DNA of 64,000 nucleotides from Gonatopus flavifemur (taxonomy: Eukaryota > Arthropoda > Insecta > Hymenoptera > Dryinidae). Under the pieces are notes generated by a model that was not told the DNA's origin, ran no database searches, and saw nothing but the letters and a program-made list of their open reading frames with translations. Of the stretch, positions 1 through 13,300 are shown one piece after another. The DNA is taken from assembly GCA_018340375.1 (NCBI GenBank), contig JAFFJZ010000003.1, positions 16,616,001 to 16,680,000 of the forward strand. Direction: 5' to 3'. How positions within the stretch are numbered: position 1 is the first letter of the stretch; every line of letters begins with the position of its first letter. Both the position numbers and the translations under genes were made by a program.

Positions 1-306
1 TCATGAATTCCGCGTTCTCCCATAGAGAAAACTGAAATATTCAGGACACAGACGATTATTACATAAAGGAAGGTTGACACGTTCAATACGCGGTGCATAA
101 ACTACCCAGACGCGACGTTGCTTTACAAATTGTCGACAAAGGAGCACAGTTTCTCCACAACGACAATCGTATTTTTCACCAGCAAATAATGCACTCGACG
201 TATACTCGACAAAAGTTGTACACACTCGCTCGTTCGGAGTTTTCATTTCCCTCTTGTGTTCCATTTCATAATTTATGCGAATGACAAAGTAAGAATCTCC
301 TCGATT
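1..306 (-). CDS. Possible last exon of a small Cys-rich protein (partial)
   Basis: The minus strand is open from 306 to a TGA at 3-1; the first Met is at 264 (87 codons from there). Codon use is purine-rich at first positions and less AT-rich than the surroundings, as in real coding DNA. Six cysteines are spaced C-x18-C-x-C-x6-C-x24-C-x4-C, with Cys-Arg-Cys-Gly in the middle, which would suit a disulfide-bonded secreted domain. There is no signal peptide in this piece, so an upstream minus-strand exon at higher coordinates would be needed; I could not find one. A splice acceptor is not obvious (weak AG at about 302 or 250). I do not recognise the family. It could also be a chance ORF. Confidence 0.33.
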   Translation of the reverse strand, partial: NRGDSYFVIRINYEMEHKREMKTPNERVCTTFVEYTSSALFAGEKYDCRCGETVLLCRQFVKQRRVWVVYAPRIERVNLPLCNNRLCPEYFSFLYGRTRNS

Positions 307-1113
307 TCAATGTTCCGTTACAAAGGGAAAAAATACAGCCCAATGGAGAATTAATTAAAATCCATTAAAATATGATTGAGAGAATGAACGGTGATGATCG
401 CGTACCCCCTCGCCGCGCGTAGCTTTACACCAAGTTTTTTGAAAAAAAAAGTGATCCATCATAGGGGCGCTCGTTGATTTATTTTCTAAATTCACTAGTG
501 AATTGAAAGACGACGACGCGGTGGGGGAGAAGGAGGAGAATGAAAAATAAAAAGAGGGAAAAAGAAAAGAGGGAAAGATTCTGTTACACAAACGTAGCAG
601 CCCGTACCGAGGCTATACGGTGAGTAAGAGAATCCATTAGTCGACGCCATTAATATCCTGGTAATGATGAGCGATGAGCGTCCATGTGGTGGAAAAAAAA
701 AAGAATAAACTCACACCTTTTTTTCCTCTATCTATTCCACTATCTACCTATTCCTCTTCGATTCCCTTACATCGCATCTCTCCGCATCAAAACTTCTGAT
801 AAATGCTGTTTTCCTTGGCAGCGCGCCCGACACCTTGTGTGTACGTTCATCTCTACGGAATATATTTATTATTCTATCCTTCCTTTCATGAAGATAATAA
901 TCAATCCGATTATCGTTTAGTATCCGATTAGTTTTGCAATTTTATGAAATAATCCGGAGTCTCGTTATTTCGCAACAATGTTATAGATTCGTAATGAATA
1001 TTCTCTCGAAAAGTAACGAAAGGAAGGATAAAAATCGATCGATACGTGTCGAAAACGTTGACAATAGGTGCCGTACGTTCCGAGACCAAACGTTTCGAAA
1101 GAGAAATGGAACG

Positions 1114-1142
1114 GAGGAAGGAAGGAAGGAAGGAAGGAAGGA
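1114..1142. repeat. (GGAA)n microsatellite
   Basis: About seven tandem copies of a GGAA/GAAG unit. Confidence 0.9.
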
Positions 1143-3077
1143 CGCTTTTTATGTACCTCAGAAAAAAGACTTTTTGCTGGATAAAAATCACTAACCCTCT
1201 TCTACCGCGTTCCTATTATGTTCGAGGCATAAAAAGAACCTTATTAAGAGCAACGTCGGCTTACGGATAACGCGCGCACGTCGCTGAATTTTCAATTTGA
1301 AAAATATTTTCGCAAGAGGGAGAGAGGAGAAATTGATAGGAATACCGAGAGTAATTGAATTTTCTATGATTATTCAGAGCAGAATGTATAGGACTTTGCA
1401 TATATATATATATATATGTGTGTGCATGTTGAAATAATTGTGAAAAAAAACTACATTCCATATTGTTTCATAATCTGTATATAATTTATGTATCATAACG
1501 AATACGGTTTCGTTGAATCATTAGTAAGATTTTTAGCATCGATGCGATGATTTATATAGCTTCTGGCAATTAGCGTATCCTGAGCTGAATTCGAGCATAT
1601 CGATCAAAGTCGGGACGCATCGTTCTTCGGTTTCTTCGGGGAAAAGTAATTAGAAAGAGGGAGGAAAATTGGGACACGGCAAGTAAAGCTCGAGCGTTAC
1701 TGTAAAATGAAGGTGTAAAGATAGAAGAAGAATGGAAAACGAAGCAACGCGAATGGAGAGAGAAAAGCGAATGTATATGTACATATGCCGCTCGTAAATA
1801 ACGTTCCCGAGCACGGTGGTGACTCACATCCAAAGCATATATTGTACAAAAACAAACAAACTGATGTCAAGCTGACGATCTTTTCCCCCCGTTATTTTTT
1901 TTTATGCGTCAAAAACTTTTCTCGTCGCTTTCGATTCAAATGATTGAAATGATTTGTTTTTGTATTTCTCGTTTTATCAATTCGCTTTGCAAAAATTATG
2001 ACTTTTATCATATGGATTAGACACTTTGTGTACCGAAAAATGTGAAATTCTCAACTATTTACCGGAACGAATAATTCGAAATGAAGCATCGTTATTTGCT
2101 CATCTCACGGATTCCGTTCGTCTTTTGCATTCGCTGCGATATACGAGCAACGTTTTGTTAAATATTTGATAATACAAATGTCGTATAAATCATTTCCCAC
2201 ACAGCAGAGTCGACATTTCTAAAGTATCGTGAATAAAAATTGTATTCGAGTTAATGAGGAATTGCGGGTGGGAAATAAATGTTGAATGTTGTTTCTCTTT
2301 AACATTATTTCCCTACCGTTGTGTGGCTTGTGAAGGGATATCCGATATATTTGTATCTAGTATAAACAGATGTGAAATTTCCTCTACGATACGTACAAAA
2401 TGAGAGAGAAGAGGCAGCATATTTACAGAGATTCTTCTTGATGAGATTTGTAATTCGAGTAAATAGCCAGAAAGAATAATGTTGCTCACTGTGTTGAAGC
2501 AGTCAGCCAGAATAAGCGAATTCAGTTTCGAGTGAATTAATTCATTCCTTCCGGTAAGACCGTTCAATGCTCCCGTTTGAAGCACTGCCCCTACTACTGT
2601 TATACTATTACAAATATATCGTTACATCTGAATTTTCTACGAGCACAAATTACGTATTCGAATCATCATGGATAATATTGAGTGTACTGATTCGTTTATT
2701 ATTCCATCGTTGTTGAGTTGAAGGAATAAATCTTCCACACTCTCTCTCTCTCAAAATAATGTAAACATCTTCTGTAATATAAAAACGGAGAAAATTTTAT
2801 AAAGTATATAAAATACTATAGTTTCATTTTATCAAGGTACCATAAATGTTCGAAACACTGACAATTTTTTAAGGAGAGTTGAGAAAGGTAAACGTAACCT
2901 TATTTTTACAACAGTTGAGAAAGGTTTCGCAATAGATGCACTTTACGTATTAAAAATATAAAAGCGAATATATTACGAACATGAAGCTCGGATATATGAT
3001 GGAATCGAGAAAGTCGAGATCATGGTATCCAAAATTCAAACCTAACGAAAAACGAATGAGATTGTGTTGTGAATGAA

Positions 3078-3518
3078 GAAAACTACTCGAAGAGAACATC
3101 AAGTTGTAACAAACGGTCAGAATAGACAACATAGATCAGACTGAAGCTGCGTTGGAGGTAAAGTTTAGGTTCTTAAACTTTCGACGAAGGTCCGATAAAT
3201 GTTAGAATGTCCGTTTGAGAATGGGTCTAAGGAGGATTCAAGGAACGTTCATCACAGATTCTTCTGAGCTTCATTCAAGTTCAATTGAGGTATATTTTGG
3301 AAGGGATTATAATTTTGTTTATCCTTTATTCAAACTTCATTCATCTATCTTCTATGAACCTTCCTTGAAATCATTTTCAAGCGGACATTCCAACGTTCGT
3401 TGGAATTTCGTGGAACGTTTGCAAATCTAAATTCCAACTGCATGGGAGCTTCAGTCTAATCTATGATGATCTATTCTGAACGTTTTTCAGAGCTTCATGT
3501 TCTCTTTGAGTAGTGTTT
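3078..3518. repeat. Long imperfect inverted repeat (foldback)
   Basis: Left arm about 3078-3262 pairs with right arm about 3342-3518, around a spacer of about 80 nt. Matching blocks in opposite orientation include AGAGAACAT (3091) with ATGTTCTCT (3497), AGACTGAAGCT (3138) with AGCTTCAGTCT (3447), GAATGTCCG (3205) with CGGACATTC (3382), and TTCAAGGAA (3238) with TTCCTTGAA (3361). Arms agree at roughly three positions in four by eye, with small indels. Weaker similarity may continue outward to about 3030 and 3625. It could be an old foldback transposon or a hairpin-RNA locus. Confidence 0.7.
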
Positions 3519-4494
3519 CCAATGAATGGCTTCTCTGGATAGTGAATTTACTCCTAGATTACTCAACAACATCTGATCTTCTGAACTACACAAACCTTCT
3601 CTTAGGTTTCTGAACTCCATAAATCTGGGCTCATAATTATCACTTGGAATATCATAGTACAGAAATCTGAACCACACATGTTTGAGACAAAAAAAATTCA
3701 GTTCACAATAATTAACAGTTTCTTACAGCCAAATAAACTACATTTTCAGTGTACCGTTCCGAACTACACCCAGCAAATTGAATTAATAATTGAATTTTAA
3801 TGAACCATGTGCTTAGAATCACGCTAAACTCAATTCAAACTCAATAGAATAATCAATGAGAATCCTGATTTTATTCTCTGTAAGATCACCAACATTTCAA
3901 ATGAGATACGCCTGATCCTGGTTATTATTCATTCATCGAAAACTTAGATAAAATACCACCAATATCTTACAGATAAAAAAGTTGAAGAAATAAAATTCGC
4001 AATAAACTCCGACACTTTTGTGATCTATCCTAGATTCGCACGGAGGTATATTAGGTTTTTCAATTCCAAGCTCACTTGACTGATCGATAATTCCTTGATT
4101 CAATATTCCGCAAGTTAATACCGCTCCGCATAGTCGGTATAAATCGATTTAATATTTTTCCACTATCTTCTCACAATATTATTTTGATATGCCGATCCAT
4201 GCAACCTAAAATCAATATGTATCAAGTGTTGAGCTCTTCAATAACACTTTCACGAAGATCTCATAACCATATTCGGTTACTTCCCCATTCAATTTGCACG
4301 AGAATGGAGAATAACATTTTTCAAGTTTATGCACTCCGGTTGGTGTTCCATCCTTATGCGAGATCCTTAAAATTCAATCTGTTCTTCGGGATTGATTAGA
4401 TGAATTATTCAGCATTCGACACTTCTCAAATTCACTTTTCTTATAAGTATAAGTAAAGGAAAATATTGAATCGGATATTGCTTTTTGTTTACAG

Positions 4495-4607
4495 ATGATC
4501 GACGCGTCATATCATACAAATCCATCTTTACAAAGCACTGCTCTCATCATTACCTGCGCGGTGGTCCTCCTCCTAATGGCGGCAATCATCTCTGTCGTGT
4601 TTTGGAA
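4495..4607 (+). CDS. Membrane protein, transmembrane exon
   Basis: This 113-nt exon is flanked by a pyrimidine-rich acceptor (TTTGTTTACAG, ending 4494) and a strong donor (GTAAGT from 4608). It starts in phase 0 with an in-frame ATG and ends in phase 2. It encodes about 15 polar residues, then a 22-residue hydrophobic segment (residues 16-37) ending in Phe-Trp. The split Lys codon and the next exon add His-Lys-Arg-Lys, a basic stop-transfer cluster, so the tail should be cytoplasmic. Either this is the membrane exon of a type I receptor whose ectodomain exons lie upstream, or the ATG is the true start of a protein with a very short outside part. No signal peptide is seen. The phase joins perfectly to the exon at 34644, 30 kb away. 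Confidence 0.8.
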
Positions 4608-6346
4608 GTAAGTAGAAAGTCATATTATTACCATTACTATAAATCTCAAGCATAGAATTTGAATGATACACGCGTCTATCGAGATTAGAAAATACGCGTA
4701 GGTGGTTGTCGAGGTAGGAGATCGTCGTTGCTTCTTTCAATATTTGAATATCATGAATTTTTTCTCCACTAGTTACAAGTTATCCATTGAATTTTGTATC
4801 CTCAAACATAAAAATTACATTACAAACGAGAAATTTTCGATTAAAATTATACGAAAAGTTACCTCCCAATTCAATTCCATGAGAAAAAAAAAAGAATCTA
4901 TATAGATTGCGATATATTGAATTGTACCTACATGAACATTCTGTTTTTTGTTTTTTCCATTCATTTCTACTTCAATAAACGAAGTGATTCTCATGTTACG
5001 TCTCAGAGAAAATAAACGTTACAAAACTCATCGACGAGGAGTGTAGAAATGTGTATAGAGAAAGAGCAATACCGGCAATAAAGCCTCAATTTCATTTCGG
5101 TCCTCGTTCGTTCGGAGGTGTTCTTTTAGGTCCTCAAGAGTCCGTTCGGTCAGTAACTATATTTTAAGAGTTCGAGGGTTAGCTGACGAGCAAAGTATAG
5201 GAAGAGAAGGAAGAGAAAAGGACGAAAATGGGGTTTGAGATATTAAAAAAAAAAAGGAAAAGAGAGATAAAAGCGAAGCAGGGAAGACGCGTCATTGGCA
5301 TTCTAGTGGCCTTTAAATTAACCAAAAATAGGACATTTCAGATCCTGAAAGAGGGTGAAAGAGGATAAGGAGCTAAAAGGCGTGTTCTTTAGTGCTCTTG
5401 TGTGCTACCGACAGGCTTGCAGCCACTTATCCGACCAACAGCCACCAGTTTGCACCACGCTTCTTCGTTTCTCTTGTCATTGAACCATTGATGATGCTAA
5501 AAAGCTATTAACTCCGTGTAAGAGTCTTACAATACTTCTGATATTGGATTAATGATCTCTTGAACCTCTCTTCGTATGCTTTGGATTGATTACATTATTA
5601 CATACTCACGTTATTTCACGAATGTTCGACGCAGTTTAACGCAGTTTTTTATTGATTTTATTCTTCTTGCAACTTTTGTGAATTCAGTTGACGATCCTGT
5701 TGCAGAAACATTGAATCTCGCAGAGTTTCATAACGATATAATAGTAAATCACTCTGGCGGTACCACATTTATCGCGGAGATTCTTTTTTAATCGGAAGAA
5801 GTGCTCAGTGGGAAGCATCTTATTGTTTCTCTGAATTCATATGATACAGAACAACCATTACTCGTTTGTCACCTACGGAATATCATATGAGAAAAAAAAA
5901 TCAATGAAAAAACTACAGTTCTCACGTTTCAATGTTGGATTATCCTTCATATGTGGAGAACAACATCATGTAGGCGTAAGATTGGTATTCTCAGAGACAT
6001 AATCCTTTTCCTCTGGCAATATAATTGGTTATATATTGAGTTTATAAAAGAAAACATGTACAACAAAATACCGCTTCTTCGACATTATTCGCCTGGCATT
6101 CGTTTCTTCGATCCATAAAATACATTTAGTTGTTGAACAACTAAAGTTGTCATATAATTCATATAAATACGAATGTATCCCACTTGGAAGAGTTATATGC
6201 AAATTATTCCACAGTTCTTTTCGCTTGAATTTCATTTGAGGGAGTGGTATTTCGATTCAACATAGCTTGATGAAAAAATGTATACGTTAAACTTCAACCG
6301 ATTTACCAATTCTCAACTTGGATACCTGTATATCTTCGTGCGAACT

Positions 6347-6362
6347 GTAGGTACGTACCTAC
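6347..6362. repeat. 16-bp perfect palindrome
   Basis: GTAGGTAC followed at once by its reverse complement GTACCTAC, with no spacer. It might be a dimeric factor site; no role is known. Confidence 0.6.
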
Positions 6363-7301
6363 CTCCGTACTGCACTCGCATCAGCTCGCCGCGAGCAATT
6401 ATACTATATTGAAATCCAATCAGCTCCCGTATTTATTTACACACGACAAACAGACTTCATCTTTCGTATACTCACTTTCGTGATATTGATTTTGAGACAA
6501 CTTTTACCTCGGTAGAGTTATCTATCGATATCAACTTTTGAGATCAATCAATCCAATAGGAGTAGCATATTCACGCAGGGTAGGTGAAGAGGATAAGAAT
6601 CTATAAGATTGTGAACGAGCGAATCAACGATTTTTGAATAGTTCCACTAGAGTGATAACCCTGGAAGAGGGTAATTTCAATTTCCAAGTGCGAAGACTGA
6701 GAGGAACAAAAAGCTTCTGGGATAACGAGCGTGCCTCATGAGTGTGAGCGTTCGGTCCTTTTCATGCGTTTATCGTAATAGAGAACCCCATTATCTCCGG
6801 CCAGACCAGACTAGGGTAAGGACATTGATATCTCAAGTATCCCGAAGAGACCCCCGTGAATATTTGCGGCTCTCCATCTATATAATATTATATATATATA
6901 TATATACACGTCGTGTGTGGCACATATATATATTTCCTGCTTTTGTGCCGTGGCATGTCCATACTGGGGTGAGCTTTTTCACCAATGCAGCCGTCGAGAG
7001 GCGAGTGTTCGTGACGTGTTCATATCGATGCTCCCATATCGTCGATGCCGTCGCCGTAGTCAACGTCGTTGCTGTCGCAATCCGCTTATTCGCAAACACA
7101 TATTTATTTGTTATATATATACTATATACGCCGGATGCATTTGTAAGGCAGGATTAGTATGTAGGTTTATTTTTGTTTTATAATTGTGTGACGTATTGCT
7201 TTGTGTGTTAAAAACCGTATAGGTGATAAAGAATAAAATGTTGTGTATACGCGCGTTTGTCTCCGTCCAAGTACTTTCCTACGTGTATGCGTAAAGAGCC
7301 A

Positions 7302-7347
7302 CAGCAGCAGCAGCAGCAGCAACGGCAGTCAGTCAGTCAGTCAGTCA
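7302..7347. repeat. (CAG)n followed by (CAGT)n
   Basis: About six CAG units (7302-7320) are followed by about five CAGT units (7326-7347). They sit in a GC-richer island (6730-7640) inside the intron. I find no supported reading frame through them. Confidence 0.85.
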
Positions 7348-10300
7348 GGCAACCAGCCAGTCCCAGTCGTTGTCGTTGTCCTCGTCGTACGAACCTAGAG
7401 TACCAAGTCGACACGACTCGCGCGTAGTTTGTATGCTAATCAGAACCGTGTTCTCTCATCTCTTTGTGTGCGCTATTCATCCATCCATCCATCTATCCGT
7501 CCTCTCTTACTCTTCTCCGCGATGTACATACCCGCCATGTACGACGTTTGTTTGGGTATATATAAATAAATCTTCAAATACTGCACCATCAGCTTTTTAT
7601 CCCCATCGTTTATCCGTTCTTTCCTTTCATTCGTGTTTATCTAATGCTAATCGCGAACGTCACTGTACCGGATAGCATCATACATTCGCATGCCATTCCA
7701 TATATTGTTTCATCACAAGACTGTACTCCCTACTATCGAAAAGAATTCATGTCAACGATGATGAAAGAGACAATCTTTCGGGGATAGTTTCGATACAACG
7801 AGTGAACGAATATCAGGTCGCAACGAAGTCGCTGCAAGTTAAAATAGAGGAAATATGGGTTGGATTAAGAAGATCGAAGATACGAGGGTGAGATTCGAGT
7901 GCAACGCCCTCTACGTTTCTTCGGAGGTTCAATTGTTTTCTTTCAATAGTAGAGTACAGACGAAAGGGTTTTCCATTCATCGTCAGTTAAATAAAGACTA
8001 CAGAATTTCCGCTATATTCTCGACCCCGTTTTTCTCCTTCCGTTACGTTCGATGGAAGCATCGTTTTCAGATTTTAAAGCTGGAATCTCTGTCTTTTTCC
8101 CCTTCCTGCCCGGAAGAAGATAGAAGGACAAGATTTATCTATATCATGAATGGAGCTTTCCGAGGATAACGATCCAAAATAATGGAGAACGCTGGGTTAC
8201 GGAACAAATAATAAAGTAACAACTGTATAATACCTATATAATGGCACAAAAAATCACTTGGATTATTTTCATGAGAAAAATGTATTTCATGGATACCGAG
8301 AGTATAAAATGGAGGTTATTTACGAGGTTATATTACAGAAAAATAAGAAGAATAAATAATGGGATGAGAGAAAAAAGAAGAGGAATTAATTATTTCTCCC
8401 CTCGCGGATAGGCGCTCGAGTTTCGAGGGGAGCGAGTGGGAATAAATAATTTTTTACCTCCAAAATTATCTCTGTACCGCACGGGAATGGACTCGATGAT
8501 GATTTAATGAGAATTCGACGATTTCCCGCGTAAATCGTTAATTTTTTTTTTTCCCTCATTTCGTTTGCTTATCGCGCATATTTTCGTATCCATCCGATAT
8601 CTATTAATTCCGCGATGGAATATCATTTTTTGCGGAATCGTATAAGAGAAAGTAACTGTAATGGATGTCGCTTTTTCAAGATTGATTTCCAGTAATCATA
8701 AAGCAATTCCAAAATTCAAAATACGTTGCATCCAATGTCAAATTGTGCTCTAATCGACAGAACAATTGAATAATATTTGGATCAGCTCTCTCCCTAAGTA
8801 GTAGAAATTCTCTAACCAATCTCCAGGCATTACAGGATCTCACCAGACACTTGTGTAGAACTTTCAAGGCCTAATAATGCCCTGGAAAATAACTGGAGTG
8901 ATTTCTACAAGGTTTCTACGTAAATGCATCTACAAGATTCTGTTGTGAGGATCTGATTTCAAAGCCAGAATTGGGCCATCGCATCAAAATTCTAGGATGT
9001 GTGAAGTTATATGTTCGAAAAATGAGTTTTTTGAAAAAATAGCGATACCCCAAATTTTGAGATTCGGCAATTCTTTACGGTTTTTTTTGGGGCTTTTGTG
9101 AAGTATACCAAATATAAATTATGGTAGCATTCAACCTCTGTGAAACTCTTAGAGTGAAAATCTGGAGTTTAAGAACATAACAGTTCACATAACTCTGATT
9201 GAGAAGTAAATTTATGGAAGGAAATAATTGATTTTTCACCCACGCCAGTTCAGAAAGCCTGAGGATTGATAAAATAAAGCTCATGCTGGCTCAACTTCAA
9301 CTATGTTCTTTTAGAAATTGTCCACGACTGTATAGCGCTCTCATTTCTGTGGATTTCATGAAACAGAAGGATAGTTCCATTTCAATTGACCTGATTACTC
9401 CTCGTCTTATCTTATCCGTGGTCAAATTGAATCACAATATCATCTTTATAGTAATGTTTGGATCCCCAACTGGTGAAAACCTTGTCGCAACTTCAATTTA
9501 CGATCAGTTGGAACGATTTTATGTGATTTTCTTGATTTTTTCCGAAACAACTGCGAAATTTGGACGAACCGAGCGGTTAGCGCGAGAAATTTTTATATAG
9601 GTTCCTCTGTCTAAGCTGATGAAATCACACACCATCTCGTTTCAAATGAATATATCATCCTAATCTCGTTAAAAGTAGCCAAATTCTTATCTAAACACAA
9701 CTACGTGTAGTATTGAAAAAAGGATTAGGTTGAAATTGATTCCACGAATAAGAAAAAAAAGGTAGACGATAGTAGAGAAACGCGGGTTAGACAAGCTCAT
9801 TTTGCCAGACGTAGACAAATGCGAACACGTGAAGCATTTCTCAAATTTCGCGTTTGGAAGAATCCAACTGAGATATAAATTTCGAGAGTGAAATGAATTT
9901 TTGAAAAAATCTAACTCCGATTCTGAAATTTTCGGTCTGGAAAATTCAATAACTTTTATAATTTTAGTGTAGTGAATTTATGGGATACATCAGTAATAGT
10001 TGAAAATTCCCTTGTATCAGCTGGAAGCTCTGCGAGAATTAGTATTTCTTCTTCCGTTCAGGATAAAATTAGCCCAATAACTCGAGTGAAAATGGATGTT
10101 TTTTTCCACCGATTAACGAATGACAGGTAGTCAAAGGAATTAAAATATGAAACGTCTACGGATTATTAACATTACTACTATTCTCAAACAATAGAATTTC
10201 TGCCTGACCACATGTTCTTTGCTCTCTCAAGAAGATATTCCGCTGGCTTACCATTTCCCTTCACTTTACGTGTTTTTCTTCTTCAATTATCTTATATGAG

Positions 10301-13300
10301 CTAATAAAATGCTCTCTAGTTCTTTTTTTCCATGAAACACATTGATAATTCTTGCACAAATCACTAGATATTAGCCAGGATCTTAAAAAAACCCAAACAA
10401 TTTGATTCCATATTTTGTCCCCAATAAATCTCTGTCATTCCCCGATTCATCTGAGAATTCAATCGCTATTAAATAATTCCAAGCGCGTGAAAAATATCAC
10501 CTGCTCTGCCATGCACGAGTTAATTTTTCAATGCAACAATCCAATCTATCCACCCAGCGTTCGTACATAAACGAATAATTCCCACTTCCAATGTGTTTAT
10601 CCCAAGATTATGTTATATTCACTCTACATTTTCTCTTATTGAACAGGCTTTCAAACGCTTGTCACTCACGAACGGAACGCGTGCATTCTGTCAGCACTTA
10701 ACATGCAAGCTGTCGCTGCTTTTGATTATGTCCATTCAGTCAGAAAGTGAATGCTCTCATATGCTCTCTTTTTTTCCCCTGCTATTGACGTGTGTGTCAG
10801 CAAACTCGTTCATTCGATGATAGAAATTTCAGTATCTAGAGAAAGAAGAAAAAAAAACACACACACACAAATCTATCGACCGATTGGAGTTCTCAAATCC
10901 CTGTATATTGCCGTTTGAAAAATTCTCCCCGATCTAATTCCGTGTCTAAACTCGGAGATAAGCCGAGATGTAATTCTCCTAAATTCCATGATACAGTTGG
11001 GTATTCTTGAACATCGAAGAGCCATAATCGTTAAGAGCATCGTGATATCTGGAAATCCGAATCTCAAGGACGATGATGATATTACCGGGCAATCTTCGTT
11101 CCTGATTTCAAACTTGCAGAGCTCTTCCAGATTGAAAATAAGATTTATATTAGAATTTCTGACCACTCGAATTCGTATTTGACTTTCAAGCAAACGTGTT
11201 GTAACATTTTTCTATCCCGGCGAGTTTATTCAACGGTGAAACAATCGGAGTTATATCCTTCACATCAATTAAAAGCAAAGCAAATATTGAATGAATTCCT
11301 CACGCGATGACTCGACATAATGTTACTTCTCGAGTTCCGTGTGTGAAAACATAGGAAACGGCGCCTAAGAATGAAAGGTGTCAGCAAGGAGTAACGTGCG
11401 AGCTGTCGCTGCTGCTGTTGGTCCTTCTCTTTTACGTTAGTCAGGAGCCAATGTTCAAGCATCATGCTGACTTGTGCTCTTTCTCATTCTTTCACTTTCA
11501 TCCTACACAAATATCTTTTCCTTTATTTTCTCTCTTTGGACCACACAGGAAGCGTTATATACATACGTACGTATACGTAGTACGTATATACAAGTTTCAG
11601 TCTCGTGACGACTCATGTAGGAACCATTGGGTACCTTTACGTGTATGAATGTGTCAGGGTGTGTATGTGTATATATATATATATGAAGGAGTACGATGAA
11701 GAGTGCAAAGAAGGGCAAAAAGAACATGATTTTAATAGGATTCGCTGAGAGCCCGAGAGAGGAAGGAAAAAACCAAAGCTCTTGAGAAAACAGAGATTCT
11801 TCTGTACGCTTTAATGTCGAGACTCTCATAGTCGTCGTATACAACTTGTTCCGACGAAGAAAGGCCAGACCTCCGTTTGTTGAAATCGTTTCTCGATGCT
11901 TATCGATTGTAGGACGATCCTCATTATGTCCACAATAATACGATTAAATTTACTTTTCAAACCAAATACTTGATTTGTAACTCACAGTACTTCCTTCGTG
12001 ATCCTTCACCGCATTATATGTAGAAAATTGATATGTCCAGGCATCGGTTCAGCATCGAATATACACGTTTCTTTCCATTGATATTGTAATAGATGGAAAT
12101 CACATCAGGAATGAGAATGTAGGTTAAAGTTGATGTATAGATTGTGTAAAAATGAATTTCTCTCGTAGATTCTACGATAACAAACAGTTCTTATGAAATT
12201 CATTTCCATTTTGAATTATCTTCCAAACAATAACGGTTGCACATTCATTCGCGTATTTATGTATGATTCTTCGTGATGCAGTTCGAGGAAACGGCGGTGG
12301 ATAACTTATAATATAACCTCACCGCCATTTTTTCCCTTGGCCATTAAATCCTTTCTTCTTTTCATTCTCACACACTTTGTCTCCATAAGCCACATTGGGG
12401 TCACGAGGCTGAAGCTTTAACGATCTGCATCGCACAAGACCACTTTGTCCACTTGTTTCACCCTCTTTTCATCTTTACCTCCTCCACCCTTTTCTTCTTT
12501 TATTTCGTACTTTTGGATTTTACACGATAGTCGACAAATAATGGGTCTGAAACGACTCGTGGTTATTTCGCCTCCGGCGAACGAACGGGTTGTTGGAATC
12601 GACCGAATTTGTCTCCTTCTCGGAGGTTCCAATTTCCTTGCGATTGCCAATGAGTGAATTCATTGAAATCGACGAACATAGAACACTTGTATGTAACATT
12701 CATAACTGCACGTCTGACTACTTTCATTTCACTCAACCTGGCTTTATATTTTTATACTCGTGTAGTTGTAAGATCAATGTATTCACATTCCACATCTCAT
12801 TGAATGATGATAGTTTAACGATTCGTATCAGTGTACTGTGTTCAACGTAATATGATATTCTTGAATATAACAAGTTGGGAATTATATTTCAATTAACTTG
12901 ATAAACGAACAAGACCAAGTTCTATCCATTTTTTATAACCAACACGTAAATTATAAGACGTTTCTCATAACGTGGAAAGAGGAATTATTGTTCGAGTTGA
13001 AAATCCGGACCTCTGAATTTCCAAGGAATTTGGAAAGAGAGAAAAGAATTATGGAACGCAAATGTAGACACGCTCGGTAGGATGAATAAATCACGGTAAT
13101 ATTCCTGACTTTTGGAATTCCTTAAAAGTGAATAAGATATTGGCAAGAAGAGGAAGTAACATTGACAGACTAACTGGATTTTTCTTGAGAATGCGACGCA
13201 CGGTAAGGATATTGCGAGTAGTGAAAAATCACAGGGTTTGATTTTTCCACTGTTTTATTCTGAATCAAACTATTCTATTTTTCATCCACTTAGGATGTGC

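Larger units (their letters stand above)
307..4494. other. Non-coding stretch before the transmembrane exon
   Basis: AT-rich, probably intronic or upstream of the membrane-protein gene. It contains a GGAA microsatellite (1114-1142), a short TA/TG run near 1400-1425 and a long imperfect inverted repeat (about 3078-3518). The open frames here are short and low in complexity, and none has convincing splice sites. I see no exon. Confidence 0.5.

Noticed and set aside
6738..7157. 139-codon plus-strand open frame
   Set aside because: It runs through a TA microsatellite and valine/alanine-rich low-complexity sequence, and another long frame overlaps it. Not protein-like.
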